In this document: positions 7,586 to 21,431 of the stretch, piece after piece
Position numbering within the stretch: position 1 is the first letter of the stretch
Layout of the letters: each line of letters starts with the position of its first letter
Position numbers and translations under genes: made by a program
Notes under the pieces: model-generated
Told to the model about the DNA's origin: nothing
The model's input: the letters and a program-made list of their open reading frames with translations, nothing else
Databases searched by the model: none
Assembly: GCF_947286155.1 (NCBI RefSeq)
Contig: NZ_CAMYPD010000029.1
Span: 1 to 34,709 of the forward strand
DNA: 34,709 nucleotides
Reading direction: 5' to 3'
Source of the DNA: an uncultured Tessaracoccus sp.
GTDB taxonomy: Bacteria > Actinomycetota > Actinomycetes > Propionibacteriales > Propionibacteriaceae

Positions 7586-9420
7586 GCGACCAGCACCAGG
7601 CCGCCGCCGTCGACACAGAAGCGTGGCGCGGCAAGAAGGAAGAGATCGAGCAGGAACAAGACGCGACGATGGCCCTGCGCCCGGCGAGCCGCAAGTTGCT
7701 CGTCGAACTCATTGCGCCCTACAAGTGGGTGGGCGTGGGGCTGGCCATCGCGGTGATCGCCGAGTCGCTCGCGAGCCTCGCCATCCCATATTTCGTGCAG
7801 CAGGTGCTGGATGAGGGAATGCCGCAGCTCGCCGACGGCGACGGCTCCTTGCTGAATACATTGCTCATCGCGATGGCGATTGCTGTGGTGGTGCAGGTGA
7901 TCGGCCGGGTGTGGTTCATCCGCGGTTCAGGTCGGGCCGGCAACGGGCTGCTACTCACTCTGCGGCGTCGCCTATTCAAGCAATTCCAGCGTCTCTCCAT
8001 CGGGTTTCATGACAAGTACACCTCCGGGCGCGCGATTTCGCGTATGACTTCCGACGTGGAGGCCGTGCAGGAACTTGTCATGCACGGCCTGGACGTGATC
8101 GTCGCATCCTCGCTCACCATCATCGGCTCGACGGTGTTGCTGCTGTGGCTCGACTGGCGACTGGCGCTGGCAGCGTTTTGCACCTACCCGCTGCTGTTCG
8201 CACTGCTGGCGTGGTTTGCGCGCGCCTCGACCACGCGCTTTCGCGCCGTGCGCACCAAATCGGCCACCACGATTGTGCAGTTCGTGGAAACCATGACTGG
8301 CATTAAGGCCGTGCAGGCGTTTCGACGAGAGCCCCGGTCGCGAGCACAGTTCCAGCAGGTGGCGGGGGAGTACCGCGACACCAACATCAAGGCCATGCGC
8401 GTGTTCGCGATCGCCATGCCGGGGTTCCAGTTCGTCGGGCACCTCGGCACGGTCGTTGTGGTGCTCGTCGGCGGTTGGATGGTGATCCAGGGAGAACTCA
8501 CCGTCGGCGTGATGGCAGCCTTCGTGCTGTACCTACGCATGTTCTACGACCCGATGCAAGACATCGGCCAGTTCGTGTCCGCGTTGCAGTCGGCCCTCAC
8601 CGCGCTTGAGAAGATCGCCAGCGTCATGGCCGAGGAACCCGAAGTGGCGGACCCCGAGCAGCCCGTCCCCATGCCGAGCGCGAGTGGCGCCGTCGAGTTT
8701 CGGGACGTCCGGTTCGGCTACATCGATGAGAAGAAGGTGCTCCCCGGCCTCACCTTGGACATCCCTGCCGGACAATCCGTGGCGTTGGTGGGCACCACGG
8801 GTGCGGGCAAGACGACGATTGCGAAGCTGCTGGCGCGGTTCTACGACCCGCAGCAAGGCGCCGTCACGCTCGACGGCGTGGACCTGCGTGATCTCGACGA
8901 CGACACGCTCCGCCAGCACGTCACGTTGCTCACGCAAGAAAACTTCATCTTCGGTGGCAGCATCGCGGACAACATCGAGTTCGGACGGCCTGGTGCGAGC
9001 CGCGAGGAGATTGAGCAGGCGGCTGCTGTCGTCGGTGCCGACGAGTTCATCCGCGCGATGCCCGACGGCTACGACACCGACACCGGGAAGCGGGGCTCGA
9101 GGCTCTCGGCAGGGCAGCGGCAGCTTGTCGCGTTCGCTCGCGTGGTGCTCGCGGACCCTGCCGTGCTGATTCTCGACGAGGCCACCAGCTCCCTGGACAT
9201 CCCGAGCGAGCGATTGGTGCAGCGGGCGCTGGCGACGATCCTCGCAGATCGGACGGCCATCATCATCGCTCACCGGCTGTCCACCGTCGAGATCGCCGAC
9301 CGCGTACTCGTACTGCAGCATGGCGAGGTGATTGAGGACGGCGCCCCGAACGATCTGGTTGCCGGCGGGGAGGGCGCGTACGCGGAGTTGCACCGCGCCT
9401 GGATGGCGTCGCTGGCGTGA
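7582..9420 (+). CDS. ABC exporter half-transporter, subunit 2 (catalytic ATPase site)
   Basis: This 612-residue partner has an extra charged N-terminal stretch of about 35 residues, a six-helix membrane domain (about 45-340) and a nucleotide-binding domain. Walker A is GTTGAGKTT near residue 405, Walker B VLILDEATSSLD with an intact catalytic Glu near 532, and H-loop IIAHRLST. Its signature is LSAGQRQ instead of LSGGQ, which marks the half that faces the degenerate site of subunit 1. Together the two genes encode one transporter with one competent and one non-competent ATP site. Translation is coupled through the ATGA overlap. No regulator gene is adjacent, so the inducing signal and cargo cannot be inferred. 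Confidence 0.9.
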   Translation: MSDQHQAAAVDTEAWRGKKEEIEQEQDATMALRPASRKLLVELIAPYKWVGVGLAIAVIAESLASLAIPYFVQQVLDEGMPQLADGDGSLLNTLLIAMAIAVVVQVIGRVWFIRGSGRAGNGLLLTLRRRLFKQFQRLSIGFHDKYTSGRAISRMTSDVEAVQELVMHGLDVIVASSLTIIGSTVLLLWLDWRLALAAFCTYPLLFALLAWFARASTTRFRAVRTKSATTIVQFVETMTGIKAVQAFRREPRSRAQFQQVAGEYRDTNIKAMRVFAIAMPGFQFVGHLGTVVVVLVGGWMVIQGELTVGVMAAFVLYLRMFYDPMQDIGQFVSALQSALTALEKIASVMAEEPEVADPEQPVPMPSASGAVEFRDVRFGYIDEKKVLPGLTLDIPAGQSVALVGTTGAGKTTIAKLLARFYDPQQGAVTLDGVDLRDLDDDTLRQHVTLLTQENFIFGGSIADNIEFGRPGASREEIEQAAAVVGADEFIRAMPDGYDTDTGKRGSRLSAGQRQLVAFARVVLADPAVLILDEATSSLDIPSERLVQRALATILADRTAIIIAHRLSTVEIADRVLVLQHGEVIEDGAPNDLVAGGEGAYAELHRAWMASLA

Positions 9421-9446
9421 GGGGTGGCGCCCGCATTCGGGTGTCG

Positions 9447-9476
9447 TTCGCACCGTCGGAGATTTACAGCTATAGT
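9447..9476 (+). promoter_or_regulatory. Possible promoter of tRNA-Trp / secE-nusG
   Basis: TATAGT (9471-9476) is a good -10 box. The best -35 candidate, TTCGCA (9447-9452), is poor and 18 bases away. The -10 match to the rplJ and rpoB promoters supports it. Confidence 0.4.
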
Positions 9477-9536
9477 TGGACCTCGGCGATTCCGTCGCCG
9501 CCGCCCGGCTGTCCCCACACAGCCACGGTGGAGCCT

Positions 9537-9603
<67 letters not shown>

Positions 9604-9609
<6 letters not shown>

Positions 9610-9669
9610 CGAGATGGATCGATATCCATCCGTTCGCCTTTCGGCACCAAGCCGCAGGGCATTTTGTTT
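9604..9669 (+). promoter_or_regulatory. Terminator-like stem that re-uses the 3' end of tRNA-Trp, before secE
   Basis: GCCCTGCG (9604-9611, mostly the tRNA 3' acceptor strand) is perfectly complementary to CGCAGGGC (9653-9660), which is followed at once by ATTTTGTTT. Inside the loop a second hairpin, GATGGAT/ATCCATC around CGAT, is possible. The long stem cannot form together with the mature tRNA acceptor stem. Confidence 0.4.
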
Positions 9670-9688
9670 GTTAGCGAAGGGACATCAA

Positions 9689-10159
9689 GTGAGCGACAAG
9701 TCGCCAGAGGAGACTCCTAGCGAGGCTTCGCTTGACGAGCCCACGCAGACCGGGGAACCCGACGTTGATACCTCCGCAGCCGACGACAAGCCGGCGGCTG
9801 ACGACAAGGTGATTAACGACCTAGAGAAAGACCTCTCCGCCGACAATCAAGCGTCGTCGAAGCCCGTGAAGCGTCGCACCGCACAGGCCCCCGTGAAAAA
9901 GGGCACGGCGACCCGCAAACGCAAAGATGCCGAACGTGAGCATGACGACGTTGACCCGTACAAGGCGAAGAATCCAAAGCACTTCGTGCAGCAATCCGTC
10001 GGAGAGCTGAAGAAGGTTGTGTGGCCGACGTGGCCCGCAATGGTGGGCTATTTCGCGGCCGTCTTGGTGTTCGTGCTGTTCGTGATTCTCTACGTCACGG
10101 TGCTTGACGGAGCATTCGGCTGGAGCTTGCTACAGATCCTAGGGAGTAAGAACGCATGA
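9689..10159 (+). CDS. secE: Preprotein translocase subunit SecE
   Basis: SecE is an essential part of the SecYEG membrane channel. The protein has 156 residues when started at GTG 9689, which has AAGGGA upstream; an ATG at 9614 would begin only five bases after tRNA-Trp and gives a peptide unlike SecE. The first 95 residues are a charged Glu/Asp/Lys/Arg-rich extension. The conserved SecE core follows: FVQQSVGELKKVVWPTWP and one transmembrane helix (YFAAVLVFVLFVILYVTVL). This long hydrophilic N-terminus plus one helix is the form typical of Actinobacteria. The stop overlaps the nusG start by four bases (ATGA), so the pair is coupled. Confidence 0.93.
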   Translation: MSDKSPEETPSEASLDEPTQTGEPDVDTSAADDKPAADDKVINDLEKDLSADNQASSKPVKRRTAQAPVKKGTATRKRKDAEREHDDVDPYKAKNPKHFVQQSVGELKKVVWPTWPAMVGYFAAVLVFVLFVILYVTVLDGAFGWSLLQILGSKNA

Positions 10160-11019
10160 GCGAGTACGACGATAACGCCGCAGACGCTGGCGAAATTGAT
10201 GTTGAGCAGCTCAAGGCTGAAGCCCAGGCTGACGCAGATGCTGCCAGCGACGATTTCGACATCGTCTTCGAATCTGAAGCTGCAGAGTCTGACGAAGACT
10301 CGATGGATTCTGACGGCATCGATGTAGACCTCAACCTCGACGGTGATGACACCGACGACGCCGAAGACGAAGCCGACGACGTTGCTGACGCCGACGAGGC
10401 GCTCGAGATGGCTCTAGCTGAGCTCCGCGATGAGCTCGAAGGCAAGTTCGGCGACTGGTACGCCGTGCACACGTACTCCGGCATGGAGAAGCGTGTGAAG
10501 CAGAACATCGAGGCCCGCGCTGAATCCATGGCTGACAACGGTGGCGACGACGTGTACGAAGTCATCGTCCCCACCGAAGACGTGGTTGAAGTGCGCAACA
10601 ACAACCGTAAGGTTGTCACGCGCAGCGTGCTGCCTGGCTACGTGTTTGTGCGCATGGACATGACCGACGAGTCCTGGGGCGTGGTGCACCACACGCCGTC
10701 CGTGACGGGCTTCGTCGGGGCAGGGCAAACTCCCGTGCCTCTGTCGGTGGACGAGGTGCTGAACATGCTTACTCCTTCTGTGAAGGCCCGCATCGCCGCT
10801 GAACAGGTTGGCGAGCAGGCGAAGCAGAAGAAGAAGGTCGAGGTCGTTGACTTCCAGGTCGGCGACTCCGTCATGGTGACCGATGGCCCCTTCAGTGGTG
10901 TGCATGCCACGATCACCGAGATCAACGCCAACACCAACAGGCTTCGGGCTCTCGTCGAGATCCTCGGCCGTGAGACCCCGGTTGATCTGGAGTTCCGCCA
11001 GGTCAGCAAGGTCGTCTAA
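10156..11019 (+). CDS. nusG: Transcription termination/antitermination factor NusG
   Basis: NusG binds RNA polymerase, modulates pausing and Rho-dependent termination, and can link transcription to translation. The 287 residues split into an acidic N-terminal extension (about residues 1-95, dominated by Asp, Glu and Ala), the NGN domain (from KFGDWYAVHTYSGMEKRVKQ, then LPGYVFVRMDM and PSVTGFVG) and a C-terminal KOW domain (VGDSVMVTDGPFSGVHATI to the end). Bacterial NusG is normally near 180 residues; the extension accounts for the difference and is common but variable in Actinobacteria. It overlaps secE and is followed by rplK after 61 bases. Confidence 0.95.
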   Translation: MSEYDDNAADAGEIDVEQLKAEAQADADAASDDFDIVFESEAAESDEDSMDSDGIDVDLNLDGDDTDDAEDEADDVADADEALEMALAELRDELEGKFGDWYAVHTYSGMEKRVKQNIEARAESMADNGGDDVYEVIVPTEDVVEVRNNNRKVVTRSVLPGYVFVRMDMTDESWGVVHHTPSVTGFVGAGQTPVPLSVDEVLNMLTPSVKARIAAEQVGEQAKQKKKVEVVDFQVGDSVMVTDGPFSGVHATITEINANTNRLRALVEILGRETPVDLEFRQVSKVV

Positions 11020-11030
11020 AGTAGGGCGTT

Positions 11031-11051
11031 GCGCCGGAAACGCTCCGGCGC
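11031..11051 (+). promoter_or_regulatory. Hairpin in the nusG-rplK gap
   Basis: GCGCCGGA (11031-11038) pairs perfectly with TCCGGCGC (11044-11051) around AACGC. No T-run follows, so it is not a simple terminator. It sits 29 bases before rplK, where it could affect readthrough, processing or ribosomal-protein binding. Confidence 0.35.
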
Positions 11052-11080
11052 GTTAGCAACAACATAGGTAAGGACCCACC

Positions 11081-11512
11081 ATGCCTCCCAAGAAGAAGGT
11101 ATCGGCGATCGTCAAGATCGCCCTGCAGGCTGGCGCTGCCACGCCTGCCCCGCCGGTCGGTACCGCACTCGGTCCGCACGGCGTCAACATGATGGAATTC
11201 GTCAAGGCATACAACGCTGCGACGGAATCCCAGCGCGGCAACATCGTCCCCGTAGAAATCACCATCTACGAGGACCGCACGTTCACGTTCATCACGAAGA
11301 CCCCGCCCGCCGCCGAGCTCATCAAGAAGGCTGCCGGCATTAGCAAGGGTTCCGGCAAGCCGCACACGGACAAGGTCGGCAAGATCACCAAGGACCAGGT
11401 CCGCGAGATCGCTCAGACCAAGTTGCCCGACCTCAACGCGAATGATGTCGACGCTGCTATGAAGATCGTCGAGGGTACCGCCCGCCAAATGGGCGTCTCC
11501 GTCGCCGACTGA
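11081..11512 (+). CDS. rplK: Large ribosomal subunit protein uL11
   Basis: L11 is part of the GTPase-associated centre of the 50S subunit; it binds 23S rRNA and is the target region of thiopeptide antibiotics and of stringent factor signalling. The 143-residue length is normal. The N-terminal domain shows KIALQAGAATPAPPVGTALG and GVNMMEFVKAYN; the C-terminal RNA-binding domain shows TPPAAELIKKAAGI and the closing GTARQMGVSV. AAGGA stands seven bases before the ATG. It forms an operon with rplA. Confidence 0.98.
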   Translation: MPPKKKVSAIVKIALQAGAATPAPPVGTALGPHGVNMMEFVKAYNAATESQRGNIVPVEITIYEDRTFTFITKTPPAAELIKKAAGISKGSGKPHTDKVGKITKDQVREIAQTKLPDLNANDVDAAMKIVEGTARQMGVSVAD

Positions 11513-11525
11513 ACCCCACATCCTT

Positions 11526-11578
11526 CCTGGTAGGGGCGCTCCCCGCACCAGAACTGGTGGACCGGGATACGAACCCGG
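11526..11578 (+). promoter_or_regulatory. Structured rplK-rplA spacer with alternative hairpins
   Basis: ACCAG (11547-11551) can pair upstream with CTGGT (11527-11531), enclosing the stem GGGG/CCCC (11533-11544), or downstream with CTGGT (11554-11558). The two folds exclude each other. A third stem, CCGGG/CCCGG (11562-11578), lies just before the weak ribosome binding site of rplA. The function is inferred only; ribosomal protein L1 is known to control L11 operons in other bacteria. Confidence 0.4.
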
Positions 11579-11600
11579 CTGATCTAAGAAAGAACCAGAC

Positions 11601-12299
11601 ATGAAGCACAGCAAGAACTACAAGGCGTCTGCGGAAACCCGCGACGTGAACCAGCACTACTCGCCCGAAGAAGGCATCAAGCTTGTCAAGGGCATGGCCA
11701 AGGCGAAGTTCGACGAGTCCATCGACGTTGCGATGCGTCTCGGTGTCGACCCGCGTAAGGCCGACCAGATGGTGCGCGGCACCGTCAACCTTCCCCACGG
11801 CACCGGCAAGACGGCTAGGGTCCTCGTCTTCGCCGCAGGTGAGCGTGCGGAAGCAGCGTTGGCGGCAGGTGCCGACGAAGTGGGCACCGACGAGCTCATC
11901 GCCAAGGTGGCCGACGGCTACCTCGACTTCGACGCCGTCGTCGCCACCCCCGACATGATGGGCAAGGTTGGTCGCCTTGGCCGCGTGCTCGGCCCCCGCG
12001 GCCTCATGCCGAACCCGAAGACCGGCACCGTCACCATGGACACCGGCAAGGCCGTCTCCGACATCAAGGGCGGCAAGATCGAGTTCCGCGTCGACCGCCA
12101 CTCGAACCTGCAATTCATCATCGGTAAGGCGTCCTTCACCGAGCAGCAGCTGGTGGATAACTACTTCGCGGTGCTCGACGAGATCCTGCGTCTCAAGCCG
12201 GCTTCCTCGAAGGGTCGCTACATTCGCCGCATCGCGGTCTCGGCGACGATGAGCCCGTCGGTCAACCTCGACCTCGGCGCCACCAAGCCCGCATCCTGA
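11601..12299 (+). CDS. rplA: Large ribosomal subunit protein uL1
   Basis: L1 forms the mobile stalk next to the E site of the 50S subunit and in many bacteria also represses its own operon by binding mRNA. The 232-residue length is normal. Landmarks are the N-terminal SKNYKASAE, GVDPRKADQMVRGTVNLPHG, LGPRGLMPNPKTGTV and GKIEFRVDRHSNLQFIIGK. The upstream purine stretch AGAAAGA is a modest ribosome binding site, which fits control by the structured spacer before it. The gene ends the secE-rplA cluster; rplJ does not follow directly but lies about 11 kb away, so the usual rplKAJL cluster is split here. Confidence 0.98.
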   Translation: MKHSKNYKASAETRDVNQHYSPEEGIKLVKGMAKAKFDESIDVAMRLGVDPRKADQMVRGTVNLPHGTGKTARVLVFAAGERAEAALAAGADEVGTDELIAKVADGYLDFDAVVATPDMMGKVGRLGRVLGPRGLMPNPKTGTVTMDTGKAVSDIKGGKIEFRVDRHSNLQFIIGKASFTEQQLVDNYFAVLDEILRLKPASSKGRYIRRIAVSATMSPSVNLDLGATKPAS

Positions 12300-12322
12300 G
12301 GCTCACACCGAACACTGTTGGT

Positions 12323-12361
12323 CCAGCGGCCCGGCATGCCACACGCATGCCGGGCCGCTGG
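12323..12361 (+). terminator. Strong terminator after rplA
   Basis: A perfect 17-base-pair stem beginning CCAGCGGCCCGG, with a CACAC loop, is followed by CGTTTGTT. The T-tract is short but the stem is very stable. It separates the ribosomal cluster from the amylopullulanase gene. Confidence 0.8.
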
Positions 12362-12551
12362 CGTTTGTTGGTCGAGGGGGGCCGTCGGGGTGGAACGGTG
12401 TACCCACCGCGTGCATCTGGGTGCATGGCACGGGCCGAGGCGTGGCTGTAGGCACTTAGATTTCTCCAAGCCCCACGGTTGAGCCCACCGTCGACTAGTG
12501 TGCGGACTGTCCCGTACCCCTCAGTACCCACCCTCTGGATCGGAGTTTGCA

Positions 12552-18383
<5,832 letters not shown>

Positions 18384-18513
18384 GCGGGACTGAACTGGGA
18401 CCTCCTTCCTTCCCTCCGGTGCTGGCGGTGGTGGATTCCTGCAAGGGCAATCACGCCCTGCGTCGCAGCGATAGGCTTGCAGGACAAGCTCTACTGCCCG
18501 GAGGAGTACGACG

Positions 18514-19992
18514 ATGTCCCTCGGCCTGGACCCGCTGATCGACTGCATCCTTGACCCCGGCTCGCGCGTGTCGTGGGACACGCCGATGTCGGATCCGCCG
18601 TGCACTGACGCCTACATCAGGTCGCTGCGTCGCGCCCGGGTGCGCACTGGCCGCGACGAGTCTGTCCTCACCTGCGAGGGCACCATCCGCGGACGCAGAG
18701 TGGCGGTGATCGGTGGCGACCCGGAGTTTCTGGGAGGATCGATCGGGGTCGCTGCGGGCGAGCGGTTGACCTGTGCAATCGAACGCGCCACGGCGGAGCG
18801 GCTGCCGATCGTCGCGCTGCCCGTGGGCGGTGGCACGCGGATGCAGGAAGGCACCGTCGCGTTCCTGCAGATGGTCAAGATCACCAGTGCAGTGATGGCG
18901 CACAAGCGCGAGCACCTGCCCTACCTTGTGTACCTGCGTGACCCCACGATGGGGGGAGTGTTCGCGTCGTGGGGCTCGCTGGGGCATGTAACCCTCGCGG
19001 AGCCGGGGGCGCTGGTTGGTTTCTTAGGGCCCAGAGTGTATGAGGCCATCTACGGGCAGCCATTCCCGGCGGGGGTGCAGCTCTCCGACAACCTGGCGGA
19101 GCGTGGGGTGATCGATCGAGTGCTGCCGCCGGAGGCGCTCGACGAAGAGTTGGCGAGGATCTTAGAGGTTGTCTGCAGCCGCCCCACCGGCTACGAGCAG
19201 CACGAATCGCAGGCTCCCGAGCGGCTGCGCGACTGGGACGCCTGGGATTCGATCATCCGCACCCGCCGTGACGACAGGCCCGGCCTGCGCGACCTGCTGG
19301 AGGTGGCAGCCCAGGACGTGACGATGCTCAACGGTACCGGCGACGGCGAGACGCATCCCGGACAGGTGCTGGCACTGGCCCGGTGGGGCAACGCGCCGAG
19401 TGTGGTCGTCGGGCAGGACCGCAGCGATCAGGGCCGACCCCTGGATCCAGCGGCGCTGCGCGAAGTGCGGCGCGGAATCCGGCTTGCGAAGGAGCTCGAC
19501 CTCCCGCTGGTGAGCGTCATTGACACCCCCGGTGCGGCGCTGTCGAAGGAGGCGGAGGAGCGTGGCCTGGCGTCGGAGATCGCGCGGACGTTGAGCGAGC
19601 TGCTGTCGCTGCGCACACCGACGGTGTCCCTCCTGCTCGGTCAGGGCACGGGCGGGATAGCGCTGGCGTTGGCGCCGGCCGACCGTGTGGTGTGCAGTGA
19701 GCACGCCTGGCTCTCCCCGCTTCCGCCGGAAGGAGCATCGGCGATTGTCCACCGTGACACCACCCACGCCGCCGACCTGGCGCGTGCGCAGGGGGTCAGG
19801 TCGGCGGACCTGATGGCGGCGGGCATCGTCGACAGGATCGTGCCCGAGCCAGACGATCTCGTGGCGGGGAAGCAAGAGTTCTGCGCCGAACTAGGCAGGG
19901 TGCTCCATGACGCGGTCTTGCGGGTTATCGCGATGCCAGCCGATCGCAGGCTGCAGGCGCGCAGGGAACGGTTCCGGACACTCGGCTGGTGA
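18514..19992 (+). CDS. Fused acetyl-CoA carboxylase carboxyltransferase (AccD-AccA type)
   Basis: This 492-residue protein joins two crotonase-fold halves. The first half resembles the beta subunit (GGGTRMQEGTVAFLQM, then TMGGVFASWG and AEPGALVGFLGPR). The second resembles the alpha subunit (IDTPGAALSKEAEERGLASE, then LLLGQGTGGIALALAPADRV and PEGASAIVHRD). Such a subunit moves the carboxyl group from carboxybiotin to acetyl-CoA, making malonyl-CoA for fatty acid synthesis. The four-cysteine zinc ribbon of classical AccD is missing from the N-terminus. No biotin carboxylase or biotin carrier gene is adjacent, so these partners must be elsewhere. GGAGGAG precedes the ATG. Propionyl-CoA or other acyl-CoA carboxylation, or a biotin-independent malonate decarboxylase role, are less likely alternatives. 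It converges on the PAS-protein gene with 18 bases between stops. Confidence 0.8.
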   Translation: MSLGLDPLIDCILDPGSRVSWDTPMSDPPCTDAYIRSLRRARVRTGRDESVLTCEGTIRGRRVAVIGGDPEFLGGSIGVAAGERLTCAIERATAERLPIVALPVGGGTRMQEGTVAFLQMVKITSAVMAHKREHLPYLVYLRDPTMGGVFASWGSLGHVTLAEPGALVGFLGPRVYEAIYGQPFPAGVQLSDNLAERGVIDRVLPPEALDEELARILEVVCSRPTGYEQHESQAPERLRDWDAWDSIIRTRRDDRPGLRDLLEVAAQDVTMLNGTGDGETHPGQVLALARWGNAPSVVVGQDRSDQGRPLDPAALREVRRGIRLAKELDLPLVSVIDTPGAALSKEAEERGLASEIARTLSELLSLRTPTVSLLLGQGTGGIALALAPADRVVCSEHAWLSPLPPEGASAIVHRDTTHAADLARAQGVRSADLMAAGIVDRIVPEPDDLVAGKQEFCAELGRVLHDAVLRVIAMPADRRLQARRERFRTLGW

Positions 19993-20010
19993 GGCCGGGT
20001 CGGCGCGGCC

Positions 20011-21345
20011 TCAGGTCAGAGCCTCGACGAGCCCCCACACCTTCTCCAGTTGTGTGCGGAACTCGTCCCCGTCGAGGCCTTGGATACTGCGGCTGCGCGT
20101 CGCGAGATGCGCGTGGAAGCGTTGGTCTCCCTGGTCCTCGCGCAGCGCGTCAGCCACCTCGGGCCGGAGCCGGTCGGTGCCTTCGTCGAACCTGCTCCCT
20201 GCGCGGCGCTGCCAACCTTCGAGCAGGTCGACGCGAGTGGCGGTGAGGTCGGAGAGGCGTGCGGCGAACTCTCCGAGCGCGTGGGTTCTGTCGACAACCT
20301 CGCCCACGCAGCGCAGGATCGTCGGGATGGTCTGGTCAATCGTGGTGAGCAGCAGCCGCATGGCGCGTCGGGTGGGCATGGGGTCGAGGGCTTCTTCGCA
20401 GAGTTCGACGGCGGCGTAGGTGAGGGCCTCGCTGTGCAGGACCGCGAGCGCGAGCTGCCACTGGGCGTCGTCGAGTGGTGCGACGAGCGTGCGGGCGGTG
20501 GCGCAGTACTCGTCGGTGACGGTGCGCTGTTCGTGTGCACTGCCGATCCACTGGCGCACGGAGAAGGCCTGCTGGCCGATGCCATTGTGGATGAGGATGT
20601 GGTCGAAGGCCTGTGCCTGTGCGCCTGCAGAGTTGGCGATCACGTCCAACCGGTGCCCGGCACCGGCGAGGGAGGAAGTAAGGCTGTGCAGCCCGTCGAG
20701 CTGGGGGAGCCAACGCTGGAGGAGAGTGTCGAGCCAGCGGATCTCGGCGAGGAGTAGCCGGTGATAGCCGTCGTTGCTGGAGGGCCACTGGCGGCTGCTG
20801 CGCAGCTGCGCCCGATGACGAACCTCGGCCGGGAGCGCGGTGCGGGTGAAACTCTGGAGCCCGCCGTGCCCGGATTGCTGCAACAGCGCCTCGAACTGCG
20901 CCTGACCTGCGCGGGCGACGACGTCTTCGGCGGCACCAGAGCCGCGGAAGACATCCTCAATGGAGTTGACGCCTACGCAGCATTGATCGAAGCGTTGAAG
21001 TTCTGCTTCGACGCCGGGACGCACCTGTAGCGCCAGTCGCCCGTCCTCCTGTGGCGTGATTACGGTGAACGTGCGGACGCTACGCCCGAGGTCATCGCTC
21101 TGATCGAGATAGCCGCACACAACCTGACCCTCGGTGAGTGCGTCGTGCATGGCGAGCGCAACACCGGCAGGAACGAAGGGGCGGCGCATGATCTCGGATG
21201 TGGTGCCGAGGAGCCTCTTGCGGGGGACACCGGTCAGGGCAGCGAAGGCGGCGTTCGTCTCGGAGATGAGTCCACCGGCGTTGGTGGCGGAGAAGAGGAT
21301 CTCATGGATCCCCACCTCGTGGGCAGCTCCCGACGGGTTTGACAC
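20011..21345 (-). CDS. PAS-domain protein with a long helical C-terminal region, output unknown
   Basis: Translation starts at GTG 21345, with GGAGGA upstream, and gives 444 residues. Residues about 8-110 look like an Aer-type PAS sensor: an IHEILFSATNAGGLISETN strand pair, a helix FAALTGVPRKRLLGTTSEIM, then RPFVPAGVALAMHDALTEGQ and GRSVRTFTVITPQE. The rest is almost all predicted helix, with no membrane segment, histidine-kinase, GGDEF, EAL or classical methyl-accepting signature that I can recognise. A stretch around residues 235-275 (NSAGAQAQAFDHILIHNGIG) is weakly like chemoreceptor signalling helices. A redox or ligand sensor for a two-protein pathway is possible, but no partner gene is next to it. 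It lies downstream of the decayed glnQ on the same strand. Confidence 0.6.
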   Translation of the reverse strand: MSNPSGAAHEVGIHEILFSATNAGGLISETNAAFAALTGVPRKRLLGTTSEIMRRPFVPAGVALAMHDALTEGQVVCGYLDQSDDLGRSVRTFTVITPQEDGRLALQVRPGVEAELQRFDQCCVGVNSIEDVFRGSGAAEDVVARAGQAQFEALLQQSGHGGLQSFTRTALPAEVRHRAQLRSSRQWPSSNDGYHRLLLAEIRWLDTLLQRWLPQLDGLHSLTSSLAGAGHRLDVIANSAGAQAQAFDHILIHNGIGQQAFSVRQWIGSAHEQRTVTDEYCATARTLVAPLDDAQWQLALAVLHSEALTYAAVELCEEALDPMPTRRAMRLLLTTIDQTIPTILRCVGEVVDRTHALGEFAARLSDLTATRVDLLEGWQRRAGSRFDEGTDRLRPEVADALREDQGDQRFHAHLATRSRSIQGLDGDEFRTQLEKVWGLVEALT

Positions 21346-21431
21346 TGGTCCTCCTCGATGCGACGTCTACAGGCTAACCTAGTGCCTCCACGGTGCAGGA
21401 TGAAGCCTATTGTCAGATCATGAGTGTAGGG

